Shown: positions 7,778 through 17,048, counted from the first letter of the stretch. The stretch: DNA of 57,405 nt from JBLNBN01 sp050260015 (GCA_050260015.1 JBLNBN010000042.1:1-57405), one strand, 5' to 3'. The notes: generated from the letters alone by a model not told the origin. Made by a program: numbers and translations.

Positions 7778-9274
7778 TTACCTGGATATTACAAATCCTC
7801 TTGTTATTATTTCGTTCGAGCTTTCAGCTTTTAAGAAGTAAACTCCTTCGGGTAGCGAGCGTAGTTCTATTCGTCCTGGGTTTTGCGTTACAAGAACGGG
7901 AACGCCGTTGGCGTTATAAATAGTGACCGTTGTTGGTTCATCCTTCCGCCAATTTAGAGCGACGTAATCGGCGGCGGGATTTGGAAAGAGTATGAAATTA
8001 CTAAGCGTTTCGCGCTCGTCCGCGCCGGCGTCGCTAAGGCGGACTATGGCCTGCGCCCACCCCGAAGGTTTAGATTTATCCGAGGCGGCAGGCCAGTATT
8101 CCCACCTGTCCTGCGTATTGGTTACCTCCAGGCAGATACCGAACGCTATGGAGTCTTTCTTCTCCAACCCGATAGTCGTAAAAGGGATAGTTATTTCGAC
8201 GGTATCCCTGAAATCATTATCGGTAAAATTATTCGCTTTCCAATCCTTTTGCTCGGCGAGACAAGTCGTGTAATCGCCATACTTGCCTTTCGAATAGCAG
8301 TCGGTGGCCGAAACGTGGAACCACCAATCGTCGGTCATCCAGGCGCTGGATTTATCGTTCTTCATGTCCAATAATATTTCCGGGAAATTCATCGCGGGGG
8401 CGTCTTTCTTGTCCGGGCAGAATGCAAAATTGAAATTCTCGTTGTCGTGCTTGCAGTAGACCGTAATGTTCGTCCCGGATTTGAGCTTAATAATGATACT
8501 CGCGGCGTCGGACCATTCGGCCGCGGAGAACCCGCCGTCGATAAGGATTGGCTTACCCGCCGGGATCTCAAATTTTTCCTTTGGTTGATTCCTTAATATG
8601 TAATTATAGCATTCCTGCCAGTCGTTCTCGAAGGTGAACGACTCGTAGTAATGGTCCATGTGCTCCACTCCCTCCTTCTCTATGTACTTAAGCTTTCCCC
8701 CGGCGTTAAGTATCCGCTGCTTTATCTCCCTTGTAATATCTATAAAATCATCCTTGGAGCCGACTATGATGCACACGGGCAATTCTTTCGTAGCGCTGTA
8801 GTTAAGAGAGGCGTAGGAGCTTACCGCGGGCGCGAACGCGACTATCCCGGCGAACTTGTCCCCGTTTTTTAATCCATAGTTAAGAGCCGTACCGCCGCCA
8901 AACGAGTAGCCTGTAAGAATAATTTTCTTAGCGTCGAGAGAGTATTCCGCCTTTAAGCTGTCGATGACTTCCGGGATTATCTTCCCGTCGTTATTTGGAT
9001 CGTCGGGGCAGACCAGGATGGACTGCAGGTAAGTCGCCATCGGGAGCATCGTCTCGCGCATTTCCTCGCCCGTCGAGCCGCCCCCGTGCATCCCGATTAT
9101 TACCGGGTACTTGCTTTTGGGGTCGTAATTTTCCGGCACATAGAAAGCGACGTTCCTAGCGCCGCCCCTGAAGGCGATCGTCCTTTCAAATACTCCCGTT
9201 TGTTGCGCAAATACGTTAGCCCAAGCCTGCACGAACGCCAATGCGCAGATCCACAACTGTAAATACTTTTTCAT
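7778..9274 (-). CDS. Secreted esterase-CBM9-T9SS fusion
   Basis: The 498-residue protein has four modules. A signal peptide (1-23) leads into an alpha/beta-hydrolase domain at about 25-235, with HGGG near residue 65 for the oxyanion hole and the nucleophile elbow GYSFGGG near 122-128. The DPNNDGK and FAGIVAFAP blocks resemble feruloyl-esterase/PHB-depolymerase-like enzymes. Residues ~245-420 start with LIDGGFSAAEWSDAA and contain WEYWPAA, typical of a CBM9-like carbohydrate-binding domain. The C-terminal ~75 residues are a T9SS sorting domain (LFPNPAADYVAL, YNANGVPV, PEGVYFLKA). It probably cleaves esters on a plant or microbial polysaccharide outside the cell. It is 47 bases upstream of the Asp-box gene. 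Confidence 0.85.
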   Translation of the reverse strand: MKKYLQLWICALAFVQAWANVFAQQTGVFERTIAFRGGARNVAFYVPENYDPKSKYPVIIGMHGGGSTGEEMRETMLPMATYLQSILVCPDDPNNDGKIIPEVIDSLKAEYSLDAKKIILTGYSFGGGTALNYGLKNGDKFAGIVAFAPAVSSYASLNYSATKELPVCIIVGSKDDFIDITREIKQRILNAGGKLKYIEKEGVEHMDHYYESFTFENDWQECYNYILRNQPKEKFEIPAGKPILIDGGFSAAEWSDAASIIIKLKSGTNITVYCKHDNENFNFAFCPDKKDAPAMNFPEILLDMKNDKSSAWMTDDWWFHVSATDCYSKGKYGDYTTCLAEQKDWKANNFTDNDFRDTVEITIPFTTIGLEKKDSIAFGICLEVTNTQDRWEYWPAASDKSKPSGWAQAIVRLSDAGADERETLSNFILFPNPAADYVALNWRKDEPTTVTIYNANGVPVLVTQNPGRIELRSLPEGVYFLKAESSNEIITRGFVISR

Positions 9275-9524
9275 ACATGAACCTTTTATTAAATTTTTGT
9301 TTCTTCTTTCTATACAAATTACGCATTAGGTTAACTTCGGTTTCTACAACAATTCACTATATTTGCATAGTAATAATTACTATTTTTGCTTACGCTGATA
9401 CGAAAGATTAAATATTTAATATTATTAAGCCGTAGAATTGGTAGTTTGTTCCCGACAAGGAAGTCATTTTAATAAGAATTCTTTATAGAGACTATACTCT
9501 CGAATTGATATATGGATTTTTATC

Positions 9525-11696
9525 ATGAGACTACTTACTTCCATCCTGTTGGTAATATTTGCCGGCTGCGGCGCGCTTAGCGCCGGGACTGCCGGCGCAG
9601 GAAAAGAGATTTATAGATCCGCTACGTCTGGCCAGGAGAAGCTCAAGCTATACCTGGATTCCTCAAAATTCTACGCGGGGAAATCCCCCCAAAAAGGCGA
9701 GTACTTCGCCGACGAGGCTCTGACCATTGCGAAGCGAATCGGCGACCGGGCGGGCGAAGCGCGCGCCCTGTTTTACCTCGCGGCCAGCGACGAGAACGCT
9801 TACGACTATGCTAAAAGCATTTTAAATTACGTTAAAGCATTAGGCATTTTCGAGGAGTTGAACGACAGGGAATTTATCTGCAAGTGCTGCATAAGCATAG
9901 GGGGATGCTATAATTGCCTGAGCGATTATTCCAAGGCTCTTCCCTACCTTAATAAAGCGCTCGCGCTCGCCAGGTATAACGAATACGATAAGCTGATTGA
10001 TATCTATAACGGGATATCCTATAGCTACGTGATGCTGGGCGATTATTCCATGGCGATCGATTACTCGCTAAAGTCATTAAGCGCTGCAGAAACCCAGGGC
10101 GACAGAAGGAGAACTGCATACCTGCTAAATAATCTTTCAAATATATATCTCAACTGGAAGGATTACGACCAGGCGTTGGCGTACCTTGGCAGGGCCCTGA
10201 AGATCGCCGAAGAGATAAAAAACGAAAGCGTAAAGGAAACAGTTATGTCTTCCCTCTCCGAAGTCTATTCCGAAAAGGGCATGATGAATGAAGCGATTTA
10301 CTATGGGAATCGCGCATTAAAGATTGCGACGTCTATGAACGATAGCGTGGAGATAGGCCGTTGCTACTACTACCTCAGCGTTTACTACGATAGGATTGGA
10401 CAAACGTTAAACTCCCTTGATCTAAAGCTTAAATACTTGAAGCTGCTTGAGCGTATAGGGAACAAATCCGGCCAGATAAACGATCTTTACAGTATAGGCG
10501 AAATCTATTATAAGACCGGGGACTTCGCCAACGCCAGGACTTACTTTACCAGGAGCCTCGCCCTTGCCCGGGAAATCAAATATCTAAGATTTATCTCAAA
10601 AAGCTATCTCAGCCTTTCCGAAACGCTGTTTGCGCTGGGCGATTACAAGCAAGCCTATCAATACCTGACTAATTATATACAGGCCAGCGATTCGCTTTTC
10701 AACGAGGAAAGCAAGAAGAAGCTGCAAACGCTTCAAATAAAGTATGAAACTGAAAAAAAAGAGAAGGAAAACGCCGACCTGAAGGACCGGAACCTAATTC
10801 AATTGAGGTATTTCATTATTATCCTGGCGTTGGCGCTCCTGTTATTGGCCCTACTCCTCAACCGTTATATTTCGCGAAAGAAATCGCTAAACCTAATATC
10901 GCGGAAGAACGCGCAAATAGAGGAAGCGAACGCCGAGCTCAAGACTATGAACGAGCGAATTACCGAGCAGAACGCCGAGCTCGAGGATCTAAATAAAGAG
11001 CTTGTGGAAGTCAACGCCTCGAAGGACAAGTTCTTCCTTATACTCTCCCATGAGCTATTAAACCCGATCCGTTGGCTTAGCAACGTCGCGAATTTACTTA
11101 TTGATAAGTTAGATAAGATGAGCAAAGCAGAGCTTCGGGGGACCGTCGAATTATTGGGAGTTTCGGCTAAGGAATCAAACTTACTGCTGGAAAAACTTCT
11201 GCTCTGGGCCAAAATCCATACGGACAGGATAATATTTGCGCCCGAAGAATTATGCCTTAGCTCGCTAATCAACGACAACGTGGATCTTGTTAAGGCTAGA
11301 TTACAGGAAAAGCAAATTACGGTGGAGGTGGCGGCGGCGTCCGGCGAACACGTATTTGCCGATAAAGTGATGCTTGAGACAATAATGCGGAATTTACTTA
11401 ATAATGCAATTAAATTTTCTAACCCGGGTGGATTTATTAAGATCACATCCCAAAGGAATAACGGTTTCATCGACGTTAGCGTGATGGATATAGGCGTCGG
11501 CATCCGGCCCGAGAATAAGGATAAGCTTTTTAGGCTCGACGTTCATTATACAACGCTGGGCACGTCTAAAGAAAAGGGCGCCGGCCTGGGGCTTATCCTT
11601 TGCAAGGAGTATTTAGAGAAAACCGGGGGCAGTATCCGCGTAGAAAGCGAATATAATAAAGGTTCGACATTCACCTTCTCGATCCCCGCGCGCTGA
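9525..11696 (+). CDS. TPR-containing sensor histidine kinase
   Basis: The 723-residue kinase begins with a signal-like segment and a periplasmic array of about eight TPR repeats (residues ~40-410; YSKALPYLNKALALA, YDQALAYLGRALKIA). One transmembrane helix follows at about 427-446, then a coiled coil (ISRKNAQIEEANAELK). The dimerisation/phospho-acceptor domain has His509 in LSHELLNPIRW, and the ATPase domain has N-box LLNNAIKF, G1 DIGVGI and G2 GAGLGL. TPR kinases of this plan are common in Bacteroidota and may sense proteins or envelope state. There is no receiver domain and no adjacent regulator. A REP-like element follows the stop codon. Confidence 0.93.
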   Translation: MRLLTSILLVIFAGCGALSAGTAGAGKEIYRSATSGQEKLKLYLDSSKFYAGKSPQKGEYFADEALTIAKRIGDRAGEARALFYLAASDENAYDYAKSILNYVKALGIFEELNDREFICKCCISIGGCYNCLSDYSKALPYLNKALALARYNEYDKLIDIYNGISYSYVMLGDYSMAIDYSLKSLSAAETQGDRRRTAYLLNNLSNIYLNWKDYDQALAYLGRALKIAEEIKNESVKETVMSSLSEVYSEKGMMNEAIYYGNRALKIATSMNDSVEIGRCYYYLSVYYDRIGQTLNSLDLKLKYLKLLERIGNKSGQINDLYSIGEIYYKTGDFANARTYFTRSLALAREIKYLRFISKSYLSLSETLFALGDYKQAYQYLTNYIQASDSLFNEESKKKLQTLQIKYETEKKEKENADLKDRNLIQLRYFIIILALALLLLALLLNRYISRKKSLNLISRKNAQIEEANAELKTMNERITEQNAELEDLNKELVEVNASKDKFFLILSHELLNPIRWLSNVANLLIDKLDKMSKAELRGTVELLGVSAKESNLLLEKLLLWAKIHTDRIIFAPEELCLSSLINDNVDLVKARLQEKQITVEVAAASGEHVFADKVMLETIMRNLLNNAIKFSNPGGFIKITSQRNNGFIDVSVMDIGVGIRPENKDKLFRLDVHYTTLGTSKEKGAGLGLILCKEYLEKTGGSIRVESEYNKGSTFTFSIPAR

Positions 11697-11706
11697 GCGC
11701 CTACGC

Positions 11707-11782
11707 GCCGGACGCTGAGCCTGTCGAAGCGCCCGACGGTTTTCCTTTGCCGTTCCCTTCGACGGGGCTCAGGGTACGGCGC
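11707..11782. repeat. REP-like palindromic element, copy 2
   Basis: GCTGAGCCTGTCGAAGC (11714-11730) and, 19 bases on, a hairpin from 11750 to 11779 whose core CCCTTCGACGGGGCTCAGGG is identical to copy 1 at 4526-4545. It lies between the convergent ends of the kinase and an Asp-box gene, the usual location of REP elements, and may serve as a transcription-end or mRNA-stability hairpin. Confidence 0.75.
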
Positions 11783-11870
11783 TTCCCATCCTTGTTACCG
11801 AGCTCCATACGTAGCTACAGCTAAACGCTGTCGTTTCACGCGCTTACCATTAAATTAATCAACGATATTA

Positions 11871-11890
11871 ACCATTAACCATTAACCATT
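11871..11890. repeat. Heptamer microsatellite (ACCATTA)n
   Basis: Nearly three head-to-tail copies of ACCATTA end just inside the 3' end of the neighbouring minus-strand gene. The same heptamer recurs at 15052-15082 in the hairpin-rich gap. Confidence 0.7.
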
Positions 11891-13289
11891 AATAATTAAT
11901 TTTCACGAACTTCCCTGCTCTGGCGCCAATTCTTATAAAATACACGCCCGCGGGAAGCCGGGAAACGTCGATATTTTCCTCGCCCGTCGTAACCTCCAAA
12001 ATCTTAACTCCGAGCTGGGAATAGATTTCGATCCTGTCGCCGTGCGCGATTGAAAGGGCAGAAAGAGAGATGAAGTCTCTCGCCGGATTTGGATATATAG
12101 AGATCGCTTCGCCTTCGAGGCGCAATTCGGGAATGGAGACTTCTTTTCCGACGTATTTTATTAATTTTGCGCCGTTGGTAATAATTGGATTTTTCGCAGT
12201 CATATAAGCGGCGTCGTATATTAACCATCCATCGTTTATATCGGCAAATTTGGGATTATCGATATTTTCCCAACTATAGCCGCCATCCGAACTCAGTATC
12301 AAACCGGTAAAGGACGAGACCATAATGTGTAATGAATCAAATATGCAAATATTTGAATATCCAAGTCCAGGTTGAGTAATTGAATATAGTTTATGCCACG
12401 ATTTCCCTTGCGTATATGTTTTATAAATAGTCGTATATGAAGTGTCATGCTCATTCATATTTTCCTTATGCCTTACAGTATAATATGTGCTATAACCTAT
12501 GTTTTCGTTATAAAAGTCAAAATAAGGATATATAAAATCCTCCTTCCGATATTGTTTGATTAGACTCCAGGATTTACCCTTATCAGGACTCTTAAAAAAG
12601 CAAGCTACATATTCTGTTGAATCATCGTTGATTCTTATCTCCGTATGAGCGCTCATGATAATAAGATTAGTATCCACGATCGAAAATCTATTCGGTCCTA
12701 TTGTCAAAATAGGATCTGTTATGCAGTCTAATTTTTCCCACGTTTCTCCCCAATCGGTGGATATGTAATTGTTCTCGAAACCTACATAATCCATTATCGC
12801 TATTGGCCCCTTCATGTACATATCGCGAAGTTCCGAATATTGCGGCTTTTTTTCTACTTCGACTACTTTTCGAAAATCCCACGTCGCCCCTCCGTCGACA
12901 GAGCGGCGAACATACCCGGAATCGCAACCTACAACTATAATATCTTTCGTAGGGTAATATATAAACCGCATAATTGGTTGTTCTCCGCCTGAATTCCTAT
13001 TATATATGTAGCTGTCGCGCCACGTCGTTCCTCCATCGGTCGTTTGCCGGATTGAGCACCAATACCGTCCATATAACCCTTCGTTGGCTAATGCCACGCA
13101 ATGCAGCGAATCGTAGCATTTTACTTTTACAAATCTCGTTATACCAATATCCGGCGCTCCATACCATGGCATGGAATCGAGCGTCAACCATTGGCCTCCT
13201 AAAGGGTTTGCGTATGGGGAGCTGTAAGTCAAGGCATTGCTGATTAGGGCAAAAGCAAATAATGATATAATTAATCCGATCTTCTTCAT
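11889..13289 (-). CDS. Asp-box propeller protein with T9SS sorting domain
   Basis: The 466-residue secreted protein has a signal peptide (1-19, LISNA) and six or so Asp-box-type turns (TTDGGTTW, SVDGGATW, STDWGETW, SPDKGKSW, SSDGGYSW). The C-terminal T9SS domain contains IYPNPARDFISLS, RIEIYSQLGVK and DVSRLPAGVYFIR. Its last ~75 residues match those of the 756-residue protein at 30.4 kb very closely, while the propeller parts differ, so the sorting cassette seems to have been copied between genes. Surface display or release is inferred from the sorting domain; no catalytic motif is visible. Confidence 0.85.
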   Translation of the reverse strand: MKKIGLIISLFAFALISNALTYSSPYANPLGGQWLTLDSMPWYGAPDIGITRFVKVKCYDSLHCVALANEGLYGRYWCSIRQTTDGGTTWRDSYIYNRNSGGEQPIMRFIYYPTKDIIVVGCDSGYVRRSVDGGATWDFRKVVEVEKKPQYSELRDMYMKGPIAIMDYVGFENNYISTDWGETWEKLDCITDPILTIGPNRFSIVDTNLIIMSAHTEIRINDDSTEYVACFFKSPDKGKSWSLIKQYRKEDFIYPYFDFYNENIGYSTYYTVRHKENMNEHDTSYTTIYKTYTQGKSWHKLYSITQPGLGYSNICIFDSLHIMVSSFTGLILSSDGGYSWENIDNPKFADINDGWLIYDAAYMTAKNPIITNGAKLIKYVGKEVSIPELRLEGEAISIYPNPARDFISLSALSIAHGDRIEIYSQLGVKILEVTTGEENIDVSRLPAGVYFIRIGARAGKFVKINY

Positions 13290-13354
13290 TTTTATTTTCT
13301 CTCCGTAATAATAAAATGGAAGGGATCATTCACTAATGACCCCTTCCTTTCTTG

Positions 13355-14269
13355 CTATTTAATAATAGTTATCTTGCCTGTGAAGCAAGTTTTATTTTCG
13401 AAGTTAACTTTGTACAGGTAGACGCCGCTTACGAGTTTATCCAACGTCAAATCCTTTTCAACGGAAGCGGATTTGGCATTAATGGTCTCTTCATAAACCG
13501 TGACGCCCTGCATGTCGCTTATGGATAAGCTGTAATCGCCCTTTTCGGGAACGAGCATCGTCATGCGCATTTTACCCGAACTGGGATTGGGAGTAAGGGT
13601 AAAGGTGGAGAGTGAGGCGCCGTTTTCTTCTTTCGAATCCACACCAATTTTTCCTATCTGTTCCCAGCCGTCATCAAACGAACATCCATTATAGCAATCA
13701 GGAGTGCATTGCGCCTGGCTCGATTGAGTATAAGTTGGGGAATCGATAGTACCGTCAGGATGAATGCATATCGTTACATCATATTTGCAACATCCCATGG
13801 ATTCGCATTGTTCGGAATGCCAGCCGGCAGGATTATTTAAGATCGGGCCGGCCCCCTGTACCCATCTGTAGCAAGAAAGCGCGGCGAATTTTATTTGGCT
13901 CAAGCAATGCACAATGCTAGGCTGCTCGGCATGCATTCTTTGTAATTCAGATGCGATTAGCGTATTATGTTTTAAAACCCAGTCTGAAACCATTCCTGAA
14001 AGAAACTGGGCACAGTCTGAACAGTCGCCAGTCGTCTCAAATCCCGCAACGAAAACATGGATTTCGTCTCCACATTTGCGCTCCCACCAGCCGACTGTTA
14101 CAGAACAGGTGGGACATAACGAAGGAGCAAATGCATTATGAATGCATTTGTATTGCCATAATTCGCCGCTTCCGCATGGTTCGACGCAGAGCCCTGCGGG
14201 TTGGGGTTGCGCGTAGGCTATCGTAGCGAAGCCAATCATGAAAAGCAATATGCTTAAAATTTTCTTCAT
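13355..14269 (-). CDS. Cysteine-rich secreted protein with T9SS sorting domain
   Basis: The 304-residue protein has a signal peptide (1-20, IAYAQ), an N-terminal domain of about 200 residues very rich in cysteine (CVEPCGSGELW, CPTCSVTVGWWERKC, CSDC, CESMGCCKYDVTIC, CTPDCYNGC) and a C-terminal T9SS domain (LTPNPSSGKMRM, SISDMQGVTVY, SGVYLYKV). The cysteines probably form disulfides after export. I recognise no known family. It lies 65 bases upstream of the Asp-box gene at 11889-13289, and the two may be an operon. Confidence 0.8.
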   Translation of the reverse strand: MKKILSILLFMIGFATIAYAQPQPAGLCVEPCGSGELWQYKCIHNAFAPSLCPTCSVTVGWWERKCGDEIHVFVAGFETTGDCSDCAQFLSGMVSDWVLKHNTLIASELQRMHAEQPSIVHCLSQIKFAALSCYRWVQGAGPILNNPAGWHSEQCESMGCCKYDVTICIHPDGTIDSPTYTQSSQAQCTPDCYNGCSFDDGWEQIGKIGVDSKEENGASLSTFTLTPNPSSGKMRMTMLVPEKGDYSLSISDMQGVTVYEETINAKSASVEKDLTLDKLVSGVYLYKVNFENKTCFTGKITIIK

Positions 14270-14670
14270 TGTTATTTTTCAGTTTTTTGATTAAAAATTT
14301 TATTTACTTATTCAGCCATAAGCCGCTAATCAAAAACTTCTAATCCGGCTTATAGCATAAGCCTGCCGCCGGTAACTCGCATTTTAAAGCCAAGGGTAAA
14401 CGCCGGCTATCCGCCCTTGGCTACCCCACAATGCCGTTCATATTTTCTCCTGCCGATTCATAGAAAAATAATTTGGGAGAATTGACGGCGTCCAAAGTAA
14501 AAAAAAAAAAAACAGATAAGCAAGCAATATTTTCTAAATTATAAGTTTTTTCAAATAATATAATGGTATACTTGCGCGAAAAAGTAATCGAATTTTAATT
14601 TTTAGTTAACTCGTGCAGATTAAGTCTGAACGGACAATGCCTCCGGGGTTAAGATTAATAATTCCATAAA
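14270..14670. other. AT-rich gap with two hairpins and a poly-A run
   Basis: No gene is seen. ATAAGCC/GGCTTAT (14318-14353) and AGCCAAGGG/CCCTTGGCT (14388-14422) are perfect inverted repeats. They lie upstream of the cysteine-rich gene and could fall within its leader. A run of thirteen or so A lies near 14500. Confidence 0.45.
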
Positions 14671-14889
14671 GTCCCGAAGGGACTACATTATTCGTAACCG
14701 TATGCGAGCGTAGCGCAGCTTACGGAAGATCATGCCTCACATTCTATCTTAAACGGCGTAGCCGTGAAACGACAGTAGCCCACGGGATATTGAAATAAGC
14801 GAATAACGGCAGAGCCGTTAAACCAAGCATAATATTGAAAAAAGGATATTTAATCATGACCCTCATCCTAACCTTCTCCGAGGAGAAGG
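14671..14889. repeat. Hairpin-dense intergenic element
   Basis: Five short inverted repeats lie within about 220 bases: AGTCCC-GAA-GGGACT (14671-14685), an imperfect CCG.TA/TACGG hairpin near 14699-14725, ACGGC-GTA-GCCGT (14753-14765), TAACGGC-AGA-GCCGTTA (14804-14820) and CCTTCTCC-GA-GGAGAAGG (14872-14889). No protein frame is convincing. The last unit, preceded by ATGACCCTCATCCTAA, resembles a widespread dispersed repeat. The rest may be a non-autonomous mobile element or a structured RNA. Confidence 0.6.
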
Positions 14890-15158
14890 AACCAAGCCTT
14901 CTGTTTTCAAAAGCTTGAGCGTCATTACACGGCAAAACGCCTGCAATCCACCTGTTAATTGATCATTGTTATTTGCTAATTGTTTTTTCCCCGCCTTCGT
15001 GGGGACGACGATCGCTGGTTTTTCAAGCGTTTGCGCGGCATTCCCTAAAAACTAACCATTAACCATTTACCATTAACCATTGCTATTACACTAATCCGAT
15101 AAATTATTCTTCTTAAACCATACGGATTAATATTAATTTAATATTTAGGGAAGACTTC
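14890..15158. other. Gap with simple-sequence repeat upstream of the DUF438 gene
   Basis: There is no gene. AT-rich text includes the ACCATTA-type repeat at 15052-15082. GGGAAG about 6 bases before the ATG at 15159 is a plausible ribosome-binding site for the hemerythrin-domain gene. Confidence 0.4.
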
Positions 15159-16403
15159 ATGAGCGAATTAATCAACAATTCAATTGTTCGTAAAAATACT
15201 CTTAAGGAGCTTATCAGGCAGCTGCATGCCGGGCAGGCCGCCGATAAGGTGCGCGCGCAGCTCGAGGAAGCTCTCGCCTCCATCCCTTACGGCGAGGTTG
15301 TCGAGGCCGAGCAGGAGCTTATAGCCGAAGGCATCTCCTCGGAGGAGATCATGCAATTCTGCGACCTGCACTCCAAGGTCCTCCATGGCAAGGTCGATCT
15401 CACGTTCGCTAAGATCGTTCCGCCGGGCCACCCCGTCGATACGTTCAAGCAAGAGAACAAGGAAATAGCCAAGCTCTGCAATCAAATTAAATCCGAGCTG
15501 AGGAACGCGGAAAAGGTACCCGACGGGGAATTTGAAAAGTACCGGCTAAAACTCGCGGGTATGTTCAACGCCCTTATGGACGTAGACAAACACTATAAAC
15601 GCAAGGAGTACCTGCTCTTCCCTTTCCTTGAAAAGCTTGGAATAACCGGTCCGCCGAAGGTAATGTGGGGCAAGCACGACGAGATACGCGACCTGCTCCG
15701 CGGGGCGATCGACGTATTGAAGCTAAACGAACTAACAAAAGAGGATTTCCTGCCGACGATCGAGATAATGCTCGCGCCCGCCGTAGAAACGACGCTGGAT
15801 ATGATTACGAAGGAGGAGGAAATACTCTTCCCCATGGCGTTGGATAAGCTCGTGGAATTGGATTGGTACGAAATTTACAAGCAGACGCTGGAGTTCGGCT
15901 TCTGCCTCTACGATCCGCAGGTCGAATGGCGTCCGAAAGAGATCACCGAAGCGGAAAAGCCCGCCGCCGCAAGCGTTACGGGCGGCAACGCGGTTCAGCT
16001 CCCCTCCGGCAGTCTCTCCCCGGAAGAAATATTGGCCATACTAAATACCGTTCCCTTCGACATGACGTTCGTCGACGCCAACGATAAGGTTAAGTACTTC
16101 ACGCAGGGCTCCGAGCGCATTTTCGCGCGCAACCGCGCGATACTGAACCGCGACGTGCGGCTCTGCCATCCCCCGGGAAGCGTCCACGTTATCGATAAGA
16201 TACTCGACGACTTCAAGAGCGGGGCGCAGGATAGCGCGCCGTTCTGGATACAGCTCCACGGCAAGTTCATTCATATAGAATACTTCGCGCTGCGCGACGC
16301 CGACGGGAAATACCTCGGCACGCTCGAGGTCTCGCAGGACCTTACCGCAAAAAGAGAGTTAACCGGCGAGCAGAGAATTCTATCCTACGGGAAGGAGAAA
16401 TAA
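15159..16403 (+). CDS. DUF438 - hemerythrin - PAS protein
   Basis: The 414-residue soluble protein has three modules. Residues 1-75 match the DUF438 pattern (RKNTLKELIRQLHAG, YGEVVEAEQELIAEGIS). Residues ~90-235 are a hemerythrin-like four-helix domain with MDVDKHYKRKEYLLFPFLEK and MWGKHDEIRDLL supplying His/Glu ligands for a di-iron centre. Residues ~283-395 are a PAS-like domain (ILAILNTVPFDMTFVD, RNRAILNRDVRLCHPP). By family knowledge this points to O2, NO or redox sensing, or to iron handling in an anaerobe. It overlaps nothing and is followed after 3 bases by a DUF1858 gene, with which it surely forms an operon. Confidence 0.88.
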   Translation: MSELINNSIVRKNTLKELIRQLHAGQAADKVRAQLEEALASIPYGEVVEAEQELIAEGISSEEIMQFCDLHSKVLHGKVDLTFAKIVPPGHPVDTFKQENKEIAKLCNQIKSELRNAEKVPDGEFEKYRLKLAGMFNALMDVDKHYKRKEYLLFPFLEKLGITGPPKVMWGKHDEIRDLLRGAIDVLKLNELTKEDFLPTIEIMLAPAVETTLDMITKEEEILFPMALDKLVELDWYEIYKQTLEFGFCLYDPQVEWRPKEITEAEKPAAASVTGGNAVQLPSGSLSPEEILAILNTVPFDMTFVDANDKVKYFTQGSERIFARNRAILNRDVRLCHPPGSVHVIDKILDDFKSGAQDSAPFWIQLHGKFIHIEYFALRDADGKYLGTLEVSQDLTAKRELTGEQRILSYGKEK

Positions 16404-16406
16404 ACT

Positions 16407-16922
16407 ATGGAAAAGCTAATAATAACCCCTAAGGTAAAGGTTGCGGCATTGCTCGACGCCTACCCGCAATTGGAGGAGACGCTCGTCGCGATGTCCCCGG
16501 CGTTCGGGAAGCTGCGGAACCCTATGCTGAGGAAGACGATAGCCCGCGCCACTTCGTTAAATCATGCCGCGCAAATAGCGGGAATATCGGTTAACGACAT
16601 GGTGACTAAGCTCCGCGCGGAGGTAGGGCAGGGCGAGGAATTCTTCGCCGAAACGGGCGCGCTCGTCACGGAGGAGCCGCCGGAGTGGTTCGCCGAGGAA
16701 CGCATAGTCGATAGGCTCGACGCCCGCGTAATGCTCGAAAGCGGCGAGCACCCTATTCATTTAGTCTTCGAAAGCATTAAGAAGCTGCAGGTCGAAGAGA
16801 TATTCGAGTTGCTTACCCCGTTCCTCCCCGCTCCTTTGATCGATAAAGCTAAGGCGCTGGGATATAAGGTCTGGACGAAACAAAAAGCCGAGCAGGAATT
16901 CTTCACATATTTTAAAAATTAA
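16407..16922 (+). CDS. DUF1858-DUF2249 domain protein
   Basis: This 171-residue protein has an N-terminal DUF1858-like helical domain (residues 1-70; ITPKVKVAALLDAYPQLEE, FGKLRNPMLRKTIARATSL) and a C-terminal DUF2249-like TusA-fold domain (~97-170; RLDARVMLESGEHPI, LTPFLPAPLIDKAKALGY). It starts 3 bases after the DUF438 gene, with GGAG in the overlapping 3' end as ribosome-binding site. These three DUF families recur together with hemerythrin domains in anaerobes. A role in an iron-sulfur or nitric-oxide response is suggested but not proven. A strong terminator follows. Confidence 0.85.
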   Translation: MEKLIITPKVKVAALLDAYPQLEETLVAMSPAFGKLRNPMLRKTIARATSLNHAAQIAGISVNDMVTKLRAEVGQGEEFFAETGALVTEEPPEWFAEERIVDRLDARVMLESGEHPIHLVFESIKKLQVEEIFELLTPFLPAPLIDKAKALGYKVWTKQKAEQEFFTYFKN

Positions 16923-16959
16923 TTTGCAGTAATTCAAAAAGTTGTTAAATTGCATTCAG

Positions 16960-16992
16960 ATAGGCCGCAAGAAATATTTGCGGCCTATTTTT
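16960..16992 (+). terminator. Rho-independent terminator after the DUF438-DUF1858 operon
   Basis: The perfect 11-base stem ATAGGCCGCAA / TTGCGGCCTAT (16960-16970 and 16978-16988) encloses a 7-base loop and is followed by TTTTT. Confidence 0.88.
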
Positions 16993-17048
16993 GATCTGAG
17001 CCGAAAATGAAATTAAATCCCAGTTTAATATATCAATAAGGCATAATC

